A stretch of 64,000 bases of DNA, from positions 19,685,501 through 19,749,500 of the forward strand of contig NC_084928.1 of assembly GCF_958298935.1 (NCBI RefSeq), read 5' to 3'. Positions 19,987-32,790 of the stretch are shown here, one piece after another. How positions within the stretch are numbered: position 1 is the stretch's first letter; every line of letters starts with the position of its first letter. The translations under genes and the position numbers were made by a program. The notes under the pieces were generated by a model. The model worked only from the letters and a program-made list of their open reading frames with translations, was not told where the DNA came from and did no database searches. The stretch comes from Phragmites australis. Lineage: Eukaryota > Streptophyta > Magnoliopsida > Poales > Poaceae.

Positions 19987-20224
19987 TTCCATTCTCATCC
20001 TAGTGTGTGTATGAACACGTACGCATGTGTGTGTGGTATGAGTATAAGGTGTGTGTAGTGTGTCATCATTGTACCCTCTCAAAAATGTCCAACCCAGTGC
20101 AGCTATTGAGCTAATGTTTATAGGGCTGAGGTTGAACTGGATTGGGCCTATCAATTAAAAAGAAGGATAATAATAGATTCGGGCTGAACTCAGCTAGACC
20201 AGTTTCTCAGAAATTAAGTTAGGA

Positions 20225-21973
20225 TGAGCCTTGGTTTATATGTGATGAGTGATTGATAAGTTGTTGCTTTGGTTTGAAGTTCTTAAGATGGCTTAGACAT
20301 GTATATGTACTGCAATGATGATCTTGTCTAACCAAAGATGTAAAGGATTTGGAGTTTGCGTGTTTGTCTCTCAGTTTAGGGAATTTGAACACATTGGATG
20401 ATCTGGCGCTTGGCAGATTGAATGCATCGGATGGTCCGGCATTCAGGGAGAGTACACGTCAGTGCAATTTTGATTCTGAGGCAAAATGGAAGTAAATGCC
20501 AGATGTTCCGATGATGGGGTGAAGACAACGTTGGAGCATTTCTTGCAAAGATCATTGCAAGACTGAGGGTCAGAAGGATTGCACATGCCGGATGGTCCGG
20601 CACTCAAGAGGTGTGCACACCAGACCATCCGGCGTTTACGATCTCTTCTGGGATGCGATTTGAGCTGAGAGCTATGATTATGGACTAACTTGTGATGGTT
20701 TGAAGGTTTGGAGAAACATGTTTGCTTGTCTTATGATGTGTAAGTGATGGATGTATCTTGGTGGCAGACGGTGGGAAGATCGAGGACAAACGGGATGCTT
20801 GATGCCGAACGATCGAGGAGGCTGAGCGAAGTCAAGGGTGATCCTAGCAGTGCACATGAAGGTTAAGCAATGCATGGATGGAAGGATGAAGATGACATGT
20901 TAACAAAGTCAAGTGAAATAGATGCCGGTGCAAATGACAAGGCGGTCCGAGGGATCGGGAACGGGAGAGACTTGCTAGCGGTGAAGATCGCGAGATGGAG
21001 TACACATGTTGACATCGGGATGCTTGCTTGAGGTCAAGTCAAGCAGATAAGAGTCATGCTTTAAGAAGCGTGTGAGGAGGTTTCGCGATTTGGCTTCAAA
21101 ACCACGGAAGGATGAAATGCACGTGGCATCATCATGAAACTAGCATCGAGATAAAGCTAAGTCGTGAAGGTGTCACGACTGTTTGATAGATGGAGCAAAA
21201 TTTAGACAAAAATGCCCCTGTGGTAGGTAGTTAAGTGAGGGGTATTTTAGGGATATGGAAGCTTAAGGATTAAGCAACCTCGCTAGACCTATAAATAGAG
21301 GGAGAGGACTGGTTGCAACCTTTGAGTCGGCAATTTTGAGAGCCTGGTGATATGTTTTGGAGGAGACGACAGGATAGGGCTAGACTTTGTAATAGGCTAC
21401 AACTTTTGTGAGAAAAATAACTTTGTAATTTGTCAAAAATAGGGCTAACCTCTGTGCTTAATGAATTCCATTTCTCGCATGATCTTGTGTTCATCTCATT
21501 CTAGTCTCCTTCATTTGGTTCATTTTCTTTTGATGAAAGTTTTCCAGTTTTTGTATTGATTTTCGTTTTGGTTTTGCGGCTGAAATTTTTTCACCTTTGG
21601 AAGTTATTCCTCTTATTGCTAGAGACATAAAATTCATATACACATGCATATGTAATGGGGTATTGAGTTCACTATCCTCTAGATCTTTAACTTGGCGAGT
21701 TTCTTTGCCCCATGACCATCTTCTTTATTTTTTCTTTCAAAGTTACGAGCATTTTGTGACTAGGGTCATGGATTGGTCTTAAATGGAACCTTGTGTTTAT
21801 ATCCCATCCATGGAGTCACATGTTTCCAGTTCTTTTCTTTCTTTCTCTCTACTTGCTTCCGCTCATGTGTTTTGAGGTGTGTTGAGTGTAATTCGAAGAA
21901 GGCCATCAATTTTGAAAGGAAGTTGTTGAGGCGCCTATTCACTCCACCTCTAGTCACCACTCTCGATCCTACA
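20225..21973 (+). repeat. Copia A 5' LTR
   Basis: It starts around TGAGCCTTGGTTTATATGTG, which matches the start of the LTR at 41850, and ends GATCCTACA. The internal ATGGTCCGGC and CCATCCGGCG motifs are of the type repeated in other SIRE-like LTRs here. CTATAAATAGAGGGAGAGG at about 21289 is a TATA-box candidate, also present in the second LTR near 24945 and in the related LTR near 42550. The sequence just after it, ATTAGTATTAGAGC, is a decayed form of the TGGTATCAGAGC primer site (tRNA-iMet). Confidence 0.7.
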
Positions 21974-22030
21974 ATTAGTATTAGAGCTAGTTTGATCTTT
22001 GTTGACCTTAACCGGCTGTGTGATCCGTAG

Positions 22031-24250
22031 GCGACATAGAGAGAAGTGAGAAGATTCTGTTATTCGATAAAAGAGAATTTTTGTACTGGAAAGTGCTAAT
22101 GGAGGCTTATCTTCTAAGCAAAGGAAGTGCAATATGGAAAATAGTTAATTCCAACTATGAGATCCCTACTGCTTGCACAACCTAGGTTCAAATTAAACAG
22201 TATGAGGCCAACAACAAGGCCAGAAATACTTTTCACTAGCCCGAGTTGGAATGAGTTTGATAGGGTTCAACACCTCCATACTGCCTGGGAGATCTGGACT
22301 ACTCTAAGTGTCTTCCATGAAGCCACTAATAAGATTAAGGCCATACGCCAAAGCACTTACAACCAAGAATACCAAATGTTTGTGCAAGGTCCAAGAGAGT
22401 TTCTAGATGCGATGTTTGCTCACTTTGATAGGATTGTCAGTAATTTTTGATCAACTAGTGTTTTTCCCTATTCTGACCATGAGAGAGCGATCAAATTTCT
22501 CTATGCTCTTGATCGTTGCATATAGGAAGTGAAAATCTCGAGCATTAAAGAGTCATCAAGTTAAGTCACATTAACTTGTAATAAACTCTTCAGCAAGCTC
22601 AAGTCCACCAAGATAGTCAAGACAGCTCGGATAGATCTTGGGAACACCCTGTCTCAGAACATGGTGTTGGTTTCTGAATCTAATGGTGACAATCAGGCTG
22701 GAGCTAGTTTTTCTTGTGCTAACACTTCACCAAGTGAATTTACTTTGTATTTCTTAGTTTCTATCATAGAGAAGCAAGTGGACACACTGGATGATGAGGA
22801 CATTACTCTCATTGTGAAGAAATTCACTCGCTTCTACAACAATCGCTCAGACTGAAGGAGTGGTAGTTATCGTGCTTGGTTTGAGTGTGGTGATACCACT
22901 CACTTCAAGGTGGACTGCTCCAAGCTCAAGAAGAGGTAAGACTGTGACCATAACCACGACAAGCACAAGAAGAAAAACAACAAGCCATTCTTCAAGAAGA
23001 ACTGTGGCAAGATGGCCAAGAAGGTGGCCAAGGCAACTTCGAGGGGTTCATGGCAGCTCTTAGTGACATCGATACCTCTTCTAGCTCGGAGGATAGCTCG
23101 GAGGAGGAGGAACCGCAAGTGAAGAACAAGACAAAGGCTAAGGACTTCACCGGCCTTTGCTTCATGGCAGACAACAATGACGACAGTGACCTCGAACTTG
23201 ATCCCTCTGAGGTATTGCCTTTCTCCGACCAGCTTTGCATCTAAGTTGATACCTTGAATGATGCTCTTGTTAGCTAGGATAGGTTACATAAGAAAGTGGT
23301 GCGCGAGTTGAAGGAACTAAGTATTAGTCTATCTCTTCTGACTTGAGTTATTTAGGTCTAGGGCCAAGATTGAGGATGAGGATTGTGAGTGTTGCTTGGT
23401 TATCATGAGTGAGCTTGCCGAGCTTTAAACTGTGCATGCTCAAGTCGCCAGTCGTCTTAAGACTACCGAGAAGAAGCTCCTTGAGGAGGAGTCTACGTCT
23501 ACTCTCTTGGGCGCTTGCACGAATTTCCCTTTGCTTTCAAAGGATGTTAAACTGAAATACAAGCACCTTAAGGAGCTAGAGTCTAGATTAGAGAGTGCTG
23601 ACAGTTCTACGGATATGCAGACAATGTGTCCCACCTGCATGATCCTTATGAATAAGCTCAGTCGGGTTAGAGGGCAAGTTGAAAAGCTTAAGATTGAGAA
23701 TGAGTACCTCCTTTCTCTAGTGGAGAAGTGCTTAGAGGGCAAAGGAAAAATGAATTTGATCTTAGCCAAGACCAAGATGTGTGCTGCCAAGGTGGGTTTA
23801 GCTCTTAATTTGGGTTTTGAGAGGGTGGTGTACAATAGGGAGAGTAAGACTGTGTTCACCACACCTACTACCCTAGATGCTAAGAAGTACAAAATCATTG
23901 CCACACCACCACCCATCAAGAAGAAGCTCATACCACAACCCATCAAGAAGAAACATGCACCACAGCCCAAGAAAGCTCCATAACCTAATGTGAGAGCTTC
24001 TGTGAGAGGGCCAAGAGCGACCTGTAGCTGAGCTCTCGAGAGACTTTACCATTGTACCTACTATCAGGGGAAGGTTCATTTGAATGATTTTTTCCATTTC
24101 CGTAGGAGAGATGAGTGGTATGAGTGGGAGTGGAGCACTCGGAACATGTACCGCCCATCTTTTAGTGTACATGAGTCTTCTTCTCGCTATCACTTATGAG
24201 TCTTTGATTCTTTTCAGTCTCTTCCCAGAGGCATTGCCCGTCATGGGCTT
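22031..24250 (+). pseudogene. Copia A gag, degenerate
   Basis: The frame begins at the former ATG (now ATA) with ERSEKILLFD and FLYWKVLMEAYL, then has the UBN2-type gag region. The zinc knuckle reads WFECGDTTHFKVDC, so the first Cys is replaced by Trp; copy C keeps CFECG. An acidic SSSSEDSSEEEE segment follows, then a coiled-coil region (23432-23983: KYKHLKELESRLE, KLKIENEYLLSLVEK) and a Lys/Pro-rich tail. The remnant ends with WYEWEWSTRNMYRPSFS. Several stops and frameshifts interrupt it. The long coiled-coil C-terminus is a hallmark of SIRE-lineage gag. Confidence 0.75.
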
Positions 24251-24261
24251 TACCATGACTC

Positions 24262-25621
24262 ATATGGTTAGGAGGTGTGCACGACGGACCATCCAGCATT
24301 CATGATCTCTTCTGGGATGCGCTTTCAGCTAAGAGCTATGATTATGGACTAACTTGTGATGGTTTGGAGGTTTGGAGAAACATGTTTGCTTGCCGTATGA
24401 TGTGCAGGTGATGGATGCATCTTGGCGGCAGATGGTGGGAAGATCGGGGCCAACCGGGATGCTTTGTGCCAAACGATCAAGGAGGTCGGGCGGAGTCAAG
24501 GGTAATCCTAGCTGGGCACATGAAGGTCAAGCAATGCTTTGATGGAAGGATGAAAATGACGTGTTGACAAAGTTAGGCGAAGGGCAGTGCAAGTGACAAG
24601 GCGGCCTGAGGGGTCAGGAGCGGGAGAGACTTATCGGCGGTGAAGATCGCAAGATGGAGTAGACGCGTTGACATAGGGATGCTTGCTTGAGGTCAAGTCA
24701 AGCAACTGTGAGTCACACATTGAGAAGCGTGTGAAGAGGTTTCGCGGTTTGGCCTCAAAACCACGGAAGGGTGGAGTGCACGTGGCATCATCATAGCGGC
24801 GAAGCTAAGTCGTGAAGGTGTCACAACCATTCGACGGATGAAGCAAAATTCGAACCAAAATGCCCCCGTGGTTAGTGACAGACCATTGTAAGTGAGGAGT
24901 ATTTGGGGAAAAGGAAGTTTAAGGGTTAAGCAACCTCCTTAGATCTATAAATAGAGGGAGAGGGCTAGTTGCAACTTTGGAGCTAGCCATTTCGAGAGCC
25001 CAGTGATAGGTTTTCAAGGAGATGAGAGGATAGGTTTAGTTTTTGTTATAGGCTAGAGTTTTTTTTAAAAAATAACTATATAATTTGCCGAAATAGGGCT
25101 GACATCTATGCTTAATGAAGTGCATTTTGTCACATGATCTTGTGTTCATCCCATCTAGTCTCCTTCTTTTGGTTCCTTTTCTTTTGATGCAAATTTTCCA
25201 GTTTTTGTGTTGATTTTCGTTTTTGTTTTGTGGCTTAATTTTTTTTTCACCTTTGGAAGTTATTATTCTTGTTGCTAGAGGCATAAAATTGATATACACG
25301 TACATATGTAATGGGTCTTGAATTCTATTGCCTCTAGATCTTCAATTTGAAGAGTTTCTTTGCCTGGTGACCATCTTCTTGTTTTTCTTTCAAAATTACG
25401 ACCTATTTGTGACTAGGATCATGAAATGGTCTTAAATGGAATCTTATGTTCATATCTCATCCACTGAGTCACATGTTTCCAATTATTTTCTTTCTTTCTC
25501 TTTACTTGCTTCCGCTCATGTATTTTGAGGTGCGTTGGGTGTAATTAGGAGAAGGCAATCGATTTCGAAAGAAATTTATCAAGACACCATTTCACCCTTC
25601 TATTCACCACTCTTGATCCTA
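24262..25621 (+). repeat. Copia A 3' LTR, 5'-truncated
   Basis: It matches 20600-21972 from GGTGTGCACAC/GACCATCC onwards, through the shared CTATAAATAGAGGGAGAG box and the CTTGTGTTCATC block, to TCTTGATCCTAC. The first 380 bp or so of the LTR are missing, and the join is directly to the end of gag. One deletion therefore removed pol and the LTR start together. Confidence 0.75.
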
Positions 25622-26849
25622 CGGTTTCATTTTGGGCTGACATCATGCTACCCAGGTTTGAGACTAAATGGCTATTAGGCCAGTTCGACCAGGCCGAACT
25701 GGGCTACTAGGTTCAGCTGGGTATTCTGCTGAACGTAATGGTCATGCTTTGACCCATCCTACTCTCTTGGCCGAGTAGGGAAATATAAGGTGTAACCCAC
25801 TAATTTTGCGGAACCATGAAAAGCCATTACGTAAAGAATGGATAGTTTTTTTTTGTAAACTCTCAAAAATATCATATGTAGGGAGATGATATTATACAAT
25901 CATGGGAAATTTCAAGATCAAATTAGATTTGTTTGTATGATATGAAATTGATAGCAAAAGAAAGGACAAAAACAAAAGGTGTATATGCATCCTGAACTTT
26001 TGTATGTCTTCGTGTTTGTCAATTCCATATCGTACACAAAAATCATTTTTCATCTTGAGATTTTGTATGGTTGTATGATATCACACCTCCCCTTACATGG
26101 TCTATTTTATAATTTTTTAAACTTCTACACATGATTTACGACGTTTCATGATTCCATTTAATTTGTGGTTTCCACCTGGTATGTTCCCTGTCAAATAGGT
26201 TGAATAATGTCCCTAAATTAAGAGAACGTTATCAACCCTTTCATTATAGGTAGCAAAATTATGTACTCGAAAATATATTCATGGTGGATTTGCTCTGCCT
26301 GACAAATCTTTACAGTACCAGGCTTCAAAAGAAAAATATCTCAGCAGTATATCATAGTGTGGTTAGTTCTTTCTTTATATATAGAATAAACATTACACTG
26401 GTCTTAGAATTCAGGGGTCATGCATGCATCTCCATTGGCCTGAGGTTTGGAAGGTAACTACTCGATAAATTTTATAAGGCTCTATCTGGCGAATGTTCAC
26501 CCGACAGTTATATGGCGCACACCCCCTTGCCATTTCTGAGAATCAAGCAACAATTTATAAAAAAAGTTCAACAAATTCTAAAAATCTGGTTACAATTTGG
26601 GAACTTAGTTCAATAATTTCTGAAACTTGTCAATAATTTTCGAAAATTACTTCAACAATTTCGGAACAATTAATCTTGACCTGACAAACAATCCTTAAAA
26701 CCTAATTCAACAAGTTTTTAAAATCCTGGCAATGATTTTTAGTAAGTGTGAACGTTTTCACTAGAAAAATTAGTAATCTCTTACCTCGTCATCCTTGACA
26801 ATTTGATACCATCACCTAACTGTCTTTATTGCATGCAAATGATGCACAG
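25622..26849. other. Intergenic/upstream DNA before aspartic protease
   Basis: AT-rich, with repeated TTCAACAATTTCTGAAA-like words at about 26545-26740. No first exon with a signal peptide could be recognised. The exon at 26850 is preceded by a plausible acceptor (GATGCACAG), so any missing 5' exon of the protease would lie in or beyond this stretch, or has been replaced by the Copia element. Confidence 0.4.
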
Positions 26850-27840
26850 TGACAACCTCCGGCAACAAGCTCACAATCCCATCTGCCTGCGGCCTTCCAC
26901 CAAAATGTTGCGGCTCTGCCGATGCAATAGGGCGCGACGTTCTCATCCACGACATAGACCGGCTAAGCACTCTCCTCCGGCTGTCATCCGTTACTCAAAG
27001 CTCGCCAGCTCCGTCGGCCAACCCCAACCCCTGGATCCCATTTGCACCAGCTCCGTTGGTCGTCCCTGGGATTCCGATTTCGTCACCTCCGGTGGCGCCG
27101 CCGCCAGAGGCGCCGGCCGTTACAGTCCCTGATAGCTCCAGGACGGACCTCAACACGCTGGAGTTTGTCGTCACTGTCGGCTTCGGCACGCCGGCCCGGC
27201 TGTCCGCGGTTGTCTTCGACACCGGCAGCGACGTGTCATGGATCCAGTGCCTGCCCTGCTCCGGGCACTGCTACGAACAGCACGACCCGATCTTCGACCC
27301 GACCAAGTCAGCCACCTACGCCGCCGTCCCCTGCGGCCATCTCCAGTGCACGGCCGCCGGCGGAAGGTGCAATGGCACCACATGCCTCTACAACGTCGAG
27401 TACGGCGACGGCTCGTCCACCTCCGGCGTCCTGTCCCACGAGATGCTGACGCAAATCTCCTCGCGGACCTTCCCCGGCTTTGCGTTCGGCTGTGGACAGC
27501 AGAATCTCGGTTCGTTCGGAAACATTGATGGGCTGATCGGCCTCGGCCGTGGCGAGCTTTCCCTGTCCTCCCAGGCCGCCGCATCGTTTGGCACCGTCTT
27601 CTCGTACTGCTTGCCGTCTCGGACACTCCTGGGTACCTCACCATCGGCTCGACTCCGGTATCCAGCAAGGTCCAGTACACGGCGATGATACAGAAGTCGG
27701 AGCACCCGTCCTTCTACTTCGTCGAGCTCGTCTCCATCGACATCGGCGGGTTCATCCTGCCGGTGCCGCCGACCGTGTTCACGAGCACGGGCACGCTCCT
27801 CGACTCCAGCACGATCCTCTTCTGCCTCCCTACGCAGGCG
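26850..27840 (+). pseudogene. Aspartic protease (nepenthesin-like, A1B), N-terminal part
   Basis: This is a secreted or apoplastic type of plant aspartic protease. The segment shows a Pro-rich prosegment, then VGFGTPARLSAVVFDTGSDV with the first catalytic Asp, the Cys-rich insert typical of nepenthesins (CLPCSGHCYEQHDPIFDP), the flap region YGDGSSTSG and the FGCGQQNLG/GLIGLGRG signature. A frameshift falls near 27632 (CLPSRTLL then GYLTIGS). The second active-site motif reads LLDSST where the family has DSGT. The frame ends at 27840 (LPTQA), where a Tekay LTR begins. There is no signal peptide exon and the start codon is not visible. The rest of the gene is at 40617-40876. The name is confident at family level only. 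Confidence 0.88.
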
Positions 27841-28355
27841 TAATAATATATCTTTTCCTTAGAATTAGTGTGTTAAACTTTGTCTCAAAACTCTAGGTAT
27901 AAATTTACTTTCTAAATTAAATATTTAACTTAGGTTATATTTTGGATGGGTTGTATTCATGCTAAGTAGTAGCATTAGGGTTTGTTATGTGAAAAATTAA
28001 TTTTTGACCAGGCGAGCCATTCAAATTTTAGGAAAGTTTTAAAATACTTTCATAAAAGAAGAAAAACAAATCTTTCTTACCAAGGCCAGAATTCCCTTTC
28101 TCTTCTTTTTCTTTCGACCCCAGCCGAGCCTATCCTTCACCTCCGCTCCTCCCTTGCCTCCCCACTTGGGCCGGTCGAAAGCTAGGCCCATTTCATCTTC
28201 CCGCCTCCTCTATGTTAGTGCCCCTGGCCAAAGCCGCCTTCCCTACTCCTCAGCGCCCTCAAGCCCGTCTCCTTCCTTGCGCCTCCGAATCCAACTAACC
28301 CAACCGAATATGAACTCTTCTCTACGCGTGTATCCTTCCCACCTATATAAGTTCA
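27841..28355 (+). repeat. Tekay 5' LTR, first part
   Basis: It aligns with 37667-38138 of the 3' LTR (GTAATAATATATCTTTTCC onward), down to CTATATAAGTTC, where the Copia LTR begins. The first 33 bp present in the 3' LTR (TGTAGCACCC and following) are absent. The TATA box CTATATAAG lies at about 28342-28350. Confidence 0.85.
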
Positions 28356-31300
28356 TGTAGCGAAAATGACCCTATTAGGTTATGATTGTGATTTTAGTGA
28401 TTAATAATAACATAGTCATTGGGACTAACATATTTGTCAAGAATATATGTTAGTAGGTCTCATGGATGCAATACATAAAGAAGCCATCAAAATCAGGACA
28501 AAGTTTAGTTGAATTGGAAAAAGTCGCAGGAGAAATGACTACACTGGATGATCCGGTGCTCCGGGTATTTGCACTAACTGGAGCATCTCTGTCAAAGGGG
28601 GACAGAGGCATGAAAGCCTCAACGGATAGTCCGGTAATCGAGTGTAGGCAACACCGGACAATACAACGGACAATGAACAGTGCAAAGATGGAAAAGAAGC
28701 AGAAGACCCCACCGGATAGTCCGGTGATTGATTTGAACACACCAGAGGAAAGCACTGGAACATTCTTGACAAAGGGGAGAATACAGTGATCTCACTGGAA
28801 GGTCTGGTGCTCTGAAGATATGTACATCAGAGCATATTTTTCAGAGAGGGTTGCATTGGTAGCTCAGCTGGCTAAGGATAACGCACCGGATGGTCCGTTG
28901 ATGAAGTAATGTGCACCGGAGAATACACCGGAGTAATTTACACAGAGAAGATGTTGGCTCGGATGGCTAAGGTATACTCACTGGAAAGTTCGGTGATGAA
29001 GATGGAGTATACACCGGAGTGTCCGGTGTTCACAAAGGCTTGAGTGGGGTTTCCAACGGCTCATTTCTGAGGAAGTTCTCACTGGATGATCCGGTGTTAG
29101 TACAACTGTCAACGCCGAATCATTTGGTGTTAACAGTAACGTTGAGCCATTGGAAAAACGGCTAGTTGGCGGGTTTGAGGCTATAATTACCCCTCCACTC
29201 AGTCATTTGAGTGAGCTGGAGTCCTGAGAAGTTTATGTACACCTGAAAAGTCATCCAACCCATCAAAGTGCTTAAAGTGAACATGCAAGGTGATTAGGCA
29301 CAAGATTAGTGAGTGATTAGTGCTTATAGGCATAGAGAGTGAGTTGCTAGATGATTGCTACCTAGAGAGTGGATCAAGGAGTGATCCAACAGTGTACCTC
29401 TTGGTACGCTGGCACCTTGAAGTCTTGGTGACTCGCTAGCAAGCTTGTTGACCCTCTGACTTGGTGTGGAGCAACAGCAAGGTGATTGTGTGGGGACGCA
29501 GAGAACCTTACCTTTGTGGCTCAAGCTCCAAAGTGATCACGATGGTGAGGAACCGGAAGAGAGGCTAGTGGTGAGACCTTGCCTTAGTGGCTTGGTGGCT
29601 CATCCGGATGGAGGCCTTGTCTTTGTGATTTGGTGGCTCAATGGCTGTGACCGGGTGCCGTCCGGAAGCATGTCCTTTGTGGAGCTCCAACATGGACTAG
29701 GGGTGGCATTGATGCCATTGACACCACGGGAAAAATCTGTCACACCCGATTTTAAGATTAAAATCAAGTTTAAACTATATGTATGCCAGGATTAGTTTAT
29801 TCATACAGATAGCGACGTCATTAGTGCATAACAGACACAGTATTTCTTATTACAATGTTATTTATTACAAAATGACCACACACGAGTCTAAAAGAAAATA
29901 CATCACAGTGGAACAGAAAACAGCGCAGCTCTATGCCAACAGGCAGTCGACCGAAAGCTCCACAAGCCTAGAACTCAGCATCATCTTCAGGGAAATCTTC
30001 AAAAGCTTCACCTTCTGAAACAGCAAGCGTGAGTATTTCCAATACTAAACAAGTGGGGGAAAAATATGACATGGTGGCTTGAACCAAGATTTCCTATTCT
30101 CTAGGGTTTTATTTGCATAAAAGCCAATTTTTATCCCTGAACTATGGAAAAGTAATTTTATTTTAAAAAGGAAAAGACGTACAAAAGATTTTCTTTAACC
30201 TGCGAGAATTCAACCGATTCTCAACCATGTAAAACATCCACCCGACTAATCATGTGAGGGTCCATGCCGCTCATAACCGTGAGCACGGCTGAATATTCAG
30301 TTTGACACTCTGCAGAGTTTGTACACTTTACCCACGAGTCGTGATCTTCTCTTTTGCCGGTACCTACTGGTACCTTACACACTTCCGGGGTGTACGCCAA
30401 GAGATCACTACGAGGCTTTTCCAAAGAGTCTCCCAGTATGCACTTGCCCACTGAGGTTTCACCACCGTACATAAGTGGAGTAACCCTCCACCCCAGAAGC
30501 CCCCTCTTGTGCTGGGTAGAATCAGGAAGTAACCCTTCCTTATCTACACATCCAATTGGCTCATACGACACTGGGAGAACATCTAATTACTAGGCCAAGT
30601 AGTACCATATTGGTCTCGTGGTTGTTCTGTTGCCATGGATGGTCGCTCCATGAACCGGTCCTTAAAATGGTCTGGGCAAGACCGCCAATAACCCCATAAG
30701 GGTAGATTACCAAACATCTCCAATCAACCAACCATGCCGAGAATAACCCCTTTCTTGCCCAAAACCCCAAATATCCTTGTTGTTAACTCTCTTAACAACA
30801 TCAGTTTTCATGTCATACTTCCTATATCAACTTTTAGTTCATAACTCATGATTCATCACCTACATGCTACATGTTCATCTAAAAGCATGGCTAAGCATAA
30901 ACATGATGTTATTTTAAGGATAAAACATCTACAACTAACACTAGTGTTTGCTATACTACCCATTTTGTAAAACAATATGCATATTTGATAAAGACTATCT
31001 TTATGTAAAAATTGGGTTCACGACATGGTCAAGACACTTGCCTTTGTCGAAGTGATGCACAGGTCCTTCAAAATCTTCTTTCTGGAAATTCCCAAACTCT
31101 TGGACTGAATCATCTACACGAGCACACAATCATACATAATAACAATACACTTAACAGTCCTAAAACTAGAGAAAAACCCTATAAACAGATTCTACACGTC
31201 GCTATGAGAATATGAGCGCAAAGATCGCCTAAATCGGAGCTACGAGCAAAAAGTTATGAGCGTTTGAAGTTCCAATGGTGTTTCTGCAAATTTTACTTAT

Positions 31301-32790
31301 TATCAGAGAATAAAACCGATTATTTTTATACTGAAAACAGGTTTATTGTGCAATCATGATGTCATAAATTGGACATCAATAATTTTGTGAAGAAAAGGGT
31401 AGTGGACCGAGTCCACCGAGCGGTGAACCGGCCGAGATCCTTCGGTCCATGGTCCACCAAGGACCGATGGCTCTGGAATGGCTACGGGCCGGCAGCGGGC
31501 GGCCGGGGGATGGCTAGAGTTGGCCGGGAACATGCGTCGGTGAGCGGGAGACTCCGGCGAGTAGAGGAAGAGAAGGAGGGAGGGGCGGCGAACTCACCCC
31601 GGGCGTCAAGGAGATTGGAGCGACGCCGGAGTGGCCGGGCGACGACGAGAACGGCAACGGCGGTCGGCTAGGCGGCGGGAGGGGTGCTCCGGCGACCGAA
31701 TGATGACAGCAAACCGTGGAACCGACTCCGGAGGGTCCTACGAAGATGATGAACGGGTCAATTTGGCCGGAGGTGGTTCGGTCACGAAGAACGGCGTTGG
31801 TGGAGCTCCTCACCAGAGTTGGCGAAGAAGAGGCCGGCAACGACGAAATCGGCGAGGAAAAAGTGTGGGAGCTAAAGCAAAATGCGAGGAACATTGCCAA
31901 GGAGAGAATGGGCGGCTTAAATAGAGGAGAGGAGGAGTAGGGTGGCCGGAATTGGAAGAGAAAGGGGGCGGCAGCCATGGATTAATGGCCGACGGTTTTC
32001 TTGCTTTTACCGCGCAATAGAGAGGGGAAATGAGGGGGAAATGGCCGGGGAAACTTAATGGGGCTTTAGGGCTCTGATCCGGTAGTTGTTGGGAGAGGAG
32101 AGGGTGCGGGAGAAGGGAAAATGGCCGGCGGCCGTTGGAGCTCGGGCGCGGCCGGAGGAAGGAGAAGAGGAGCCGGGGTGTGGGCGGGGCTCGGCTCGGC
32201 TGGCGGCTCGGCTCGTCGCAGGAGGAGGCCGGCTAGCGAACACGGGCTCGGGCTGAAGGGAGAGGAAGGGAGGGGGAGGTGGCTTGGGCCAAGCCCAAAG
32301 GAGAGAGAGAGAATGAGGGGGAGGGAGGTTTTGGGCTGAGATATGAGGGAGTTTCGGCCCAAGACAAGGTTTCTTTTATTTCTTTTCAAAATCTATTTTT
32401 AATTTATCCCAAAAAGGGGATTTGAGTAAATAACCAAATATAACACTGGGGCTAAGGGTCAAATTGGTAATTTTTCCTACCCCGAATTCAAACAAGTTTT
32501 GAAATATTTTTCGCTCAAAAATTCCAGAGAGGGAGAAAATGGGCCTACTGCAACTACAGAGCCAGCATGCATGCATCAAACAAAATATATCCTAGACCAT
32601 TTGTTTGATTTAAGAAAATATCGTTTTAATCCTATGCTTATGGTGATGCTATTAACTAAATTGTGGGAAAAAATTTAAAAATTCAAAAAAAACTGAGAAT
32701 TAGGGTGTTACAAAATCCTTATGCTGAGTTTGTTTCTCTCTACCTTATTTATGTTTCCGCATTTACTCACTTGTAATTTACCTTTTTAGA
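28356..32790 (+). mobile_element. SIRE/Maximus-like Copia LTR nested in Tekay LTR
   Basis: It begins TGTAGCGAAAATGACC and continues with a TTAGGTTATGATTGTGATTTTAG-like start typical of SIRE/Maximus LTRs. It contains about eight GGAtnnTCCGGTG motifs between 28540 and 29110. After the solo LTR inserted at 29738-32712 it resumes with CTTATGCTGAG and a pyrimidine-rich end (TTTCCGCATTTACTC). The right end is uncertain (about 32790). No gag or pol follows, so it is a solo or truncated LTR of about 1.45 kb. Confidence 0.7.
29738..32712 (-). mobile_element. Solo Tekay-type LTR with perfect 5-bp TSD
   Basis: The ends are TGTCACACCC (29738) and GGGTGTTACA (32712). The flanks are AAATC at 29733-29737 and AAATC at 32713-32717, a perfect target duplication. 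Its length of 2975 bp equals the 2983-bp 3' LTR of the surrounding Tekay element. The order of landmarks is reversed relative to that LTR, so the strand is minus: the CTCATGATTAGTY and CGTGAGCAYGR blocks, and a TATA box CTATTTAAG at about 31914-31922 on the minus strand. A solo LTR with TSD is the product of LTR-LTR recombination. Frames in it are accidental. Confidence 0.93.

Larger units (their letters stand above)
20225..25621 (+). mobile_element. Copia (SIRE/Maximus-like) element A, pol deleted
   Basis: The order is LTR (20225-21973), degenerate primer site, gag (22031-24250) and a second partial LTR (24262-25621). It is assigned to Copia by the UBN2-type gag and the primer-site position, and to SIRE/Maximus by the long gag with a coiled-coil extension and by the long LTRs with CCGGAnnGTCCGG motifs. 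The whole pol gene is absent: gag passes directly into the LTR. Two related copies are at 41850-43296 and 52532-55852. Confidence 0.75.

Noticed and set aside
31369..32389. Several GC-rich open frames of 60-150 codons
   Set aside because: They lie inside the solo Tekay-type LTR, overlap on both strands and show no domain; this is leader/promoter sequence of the LTR.
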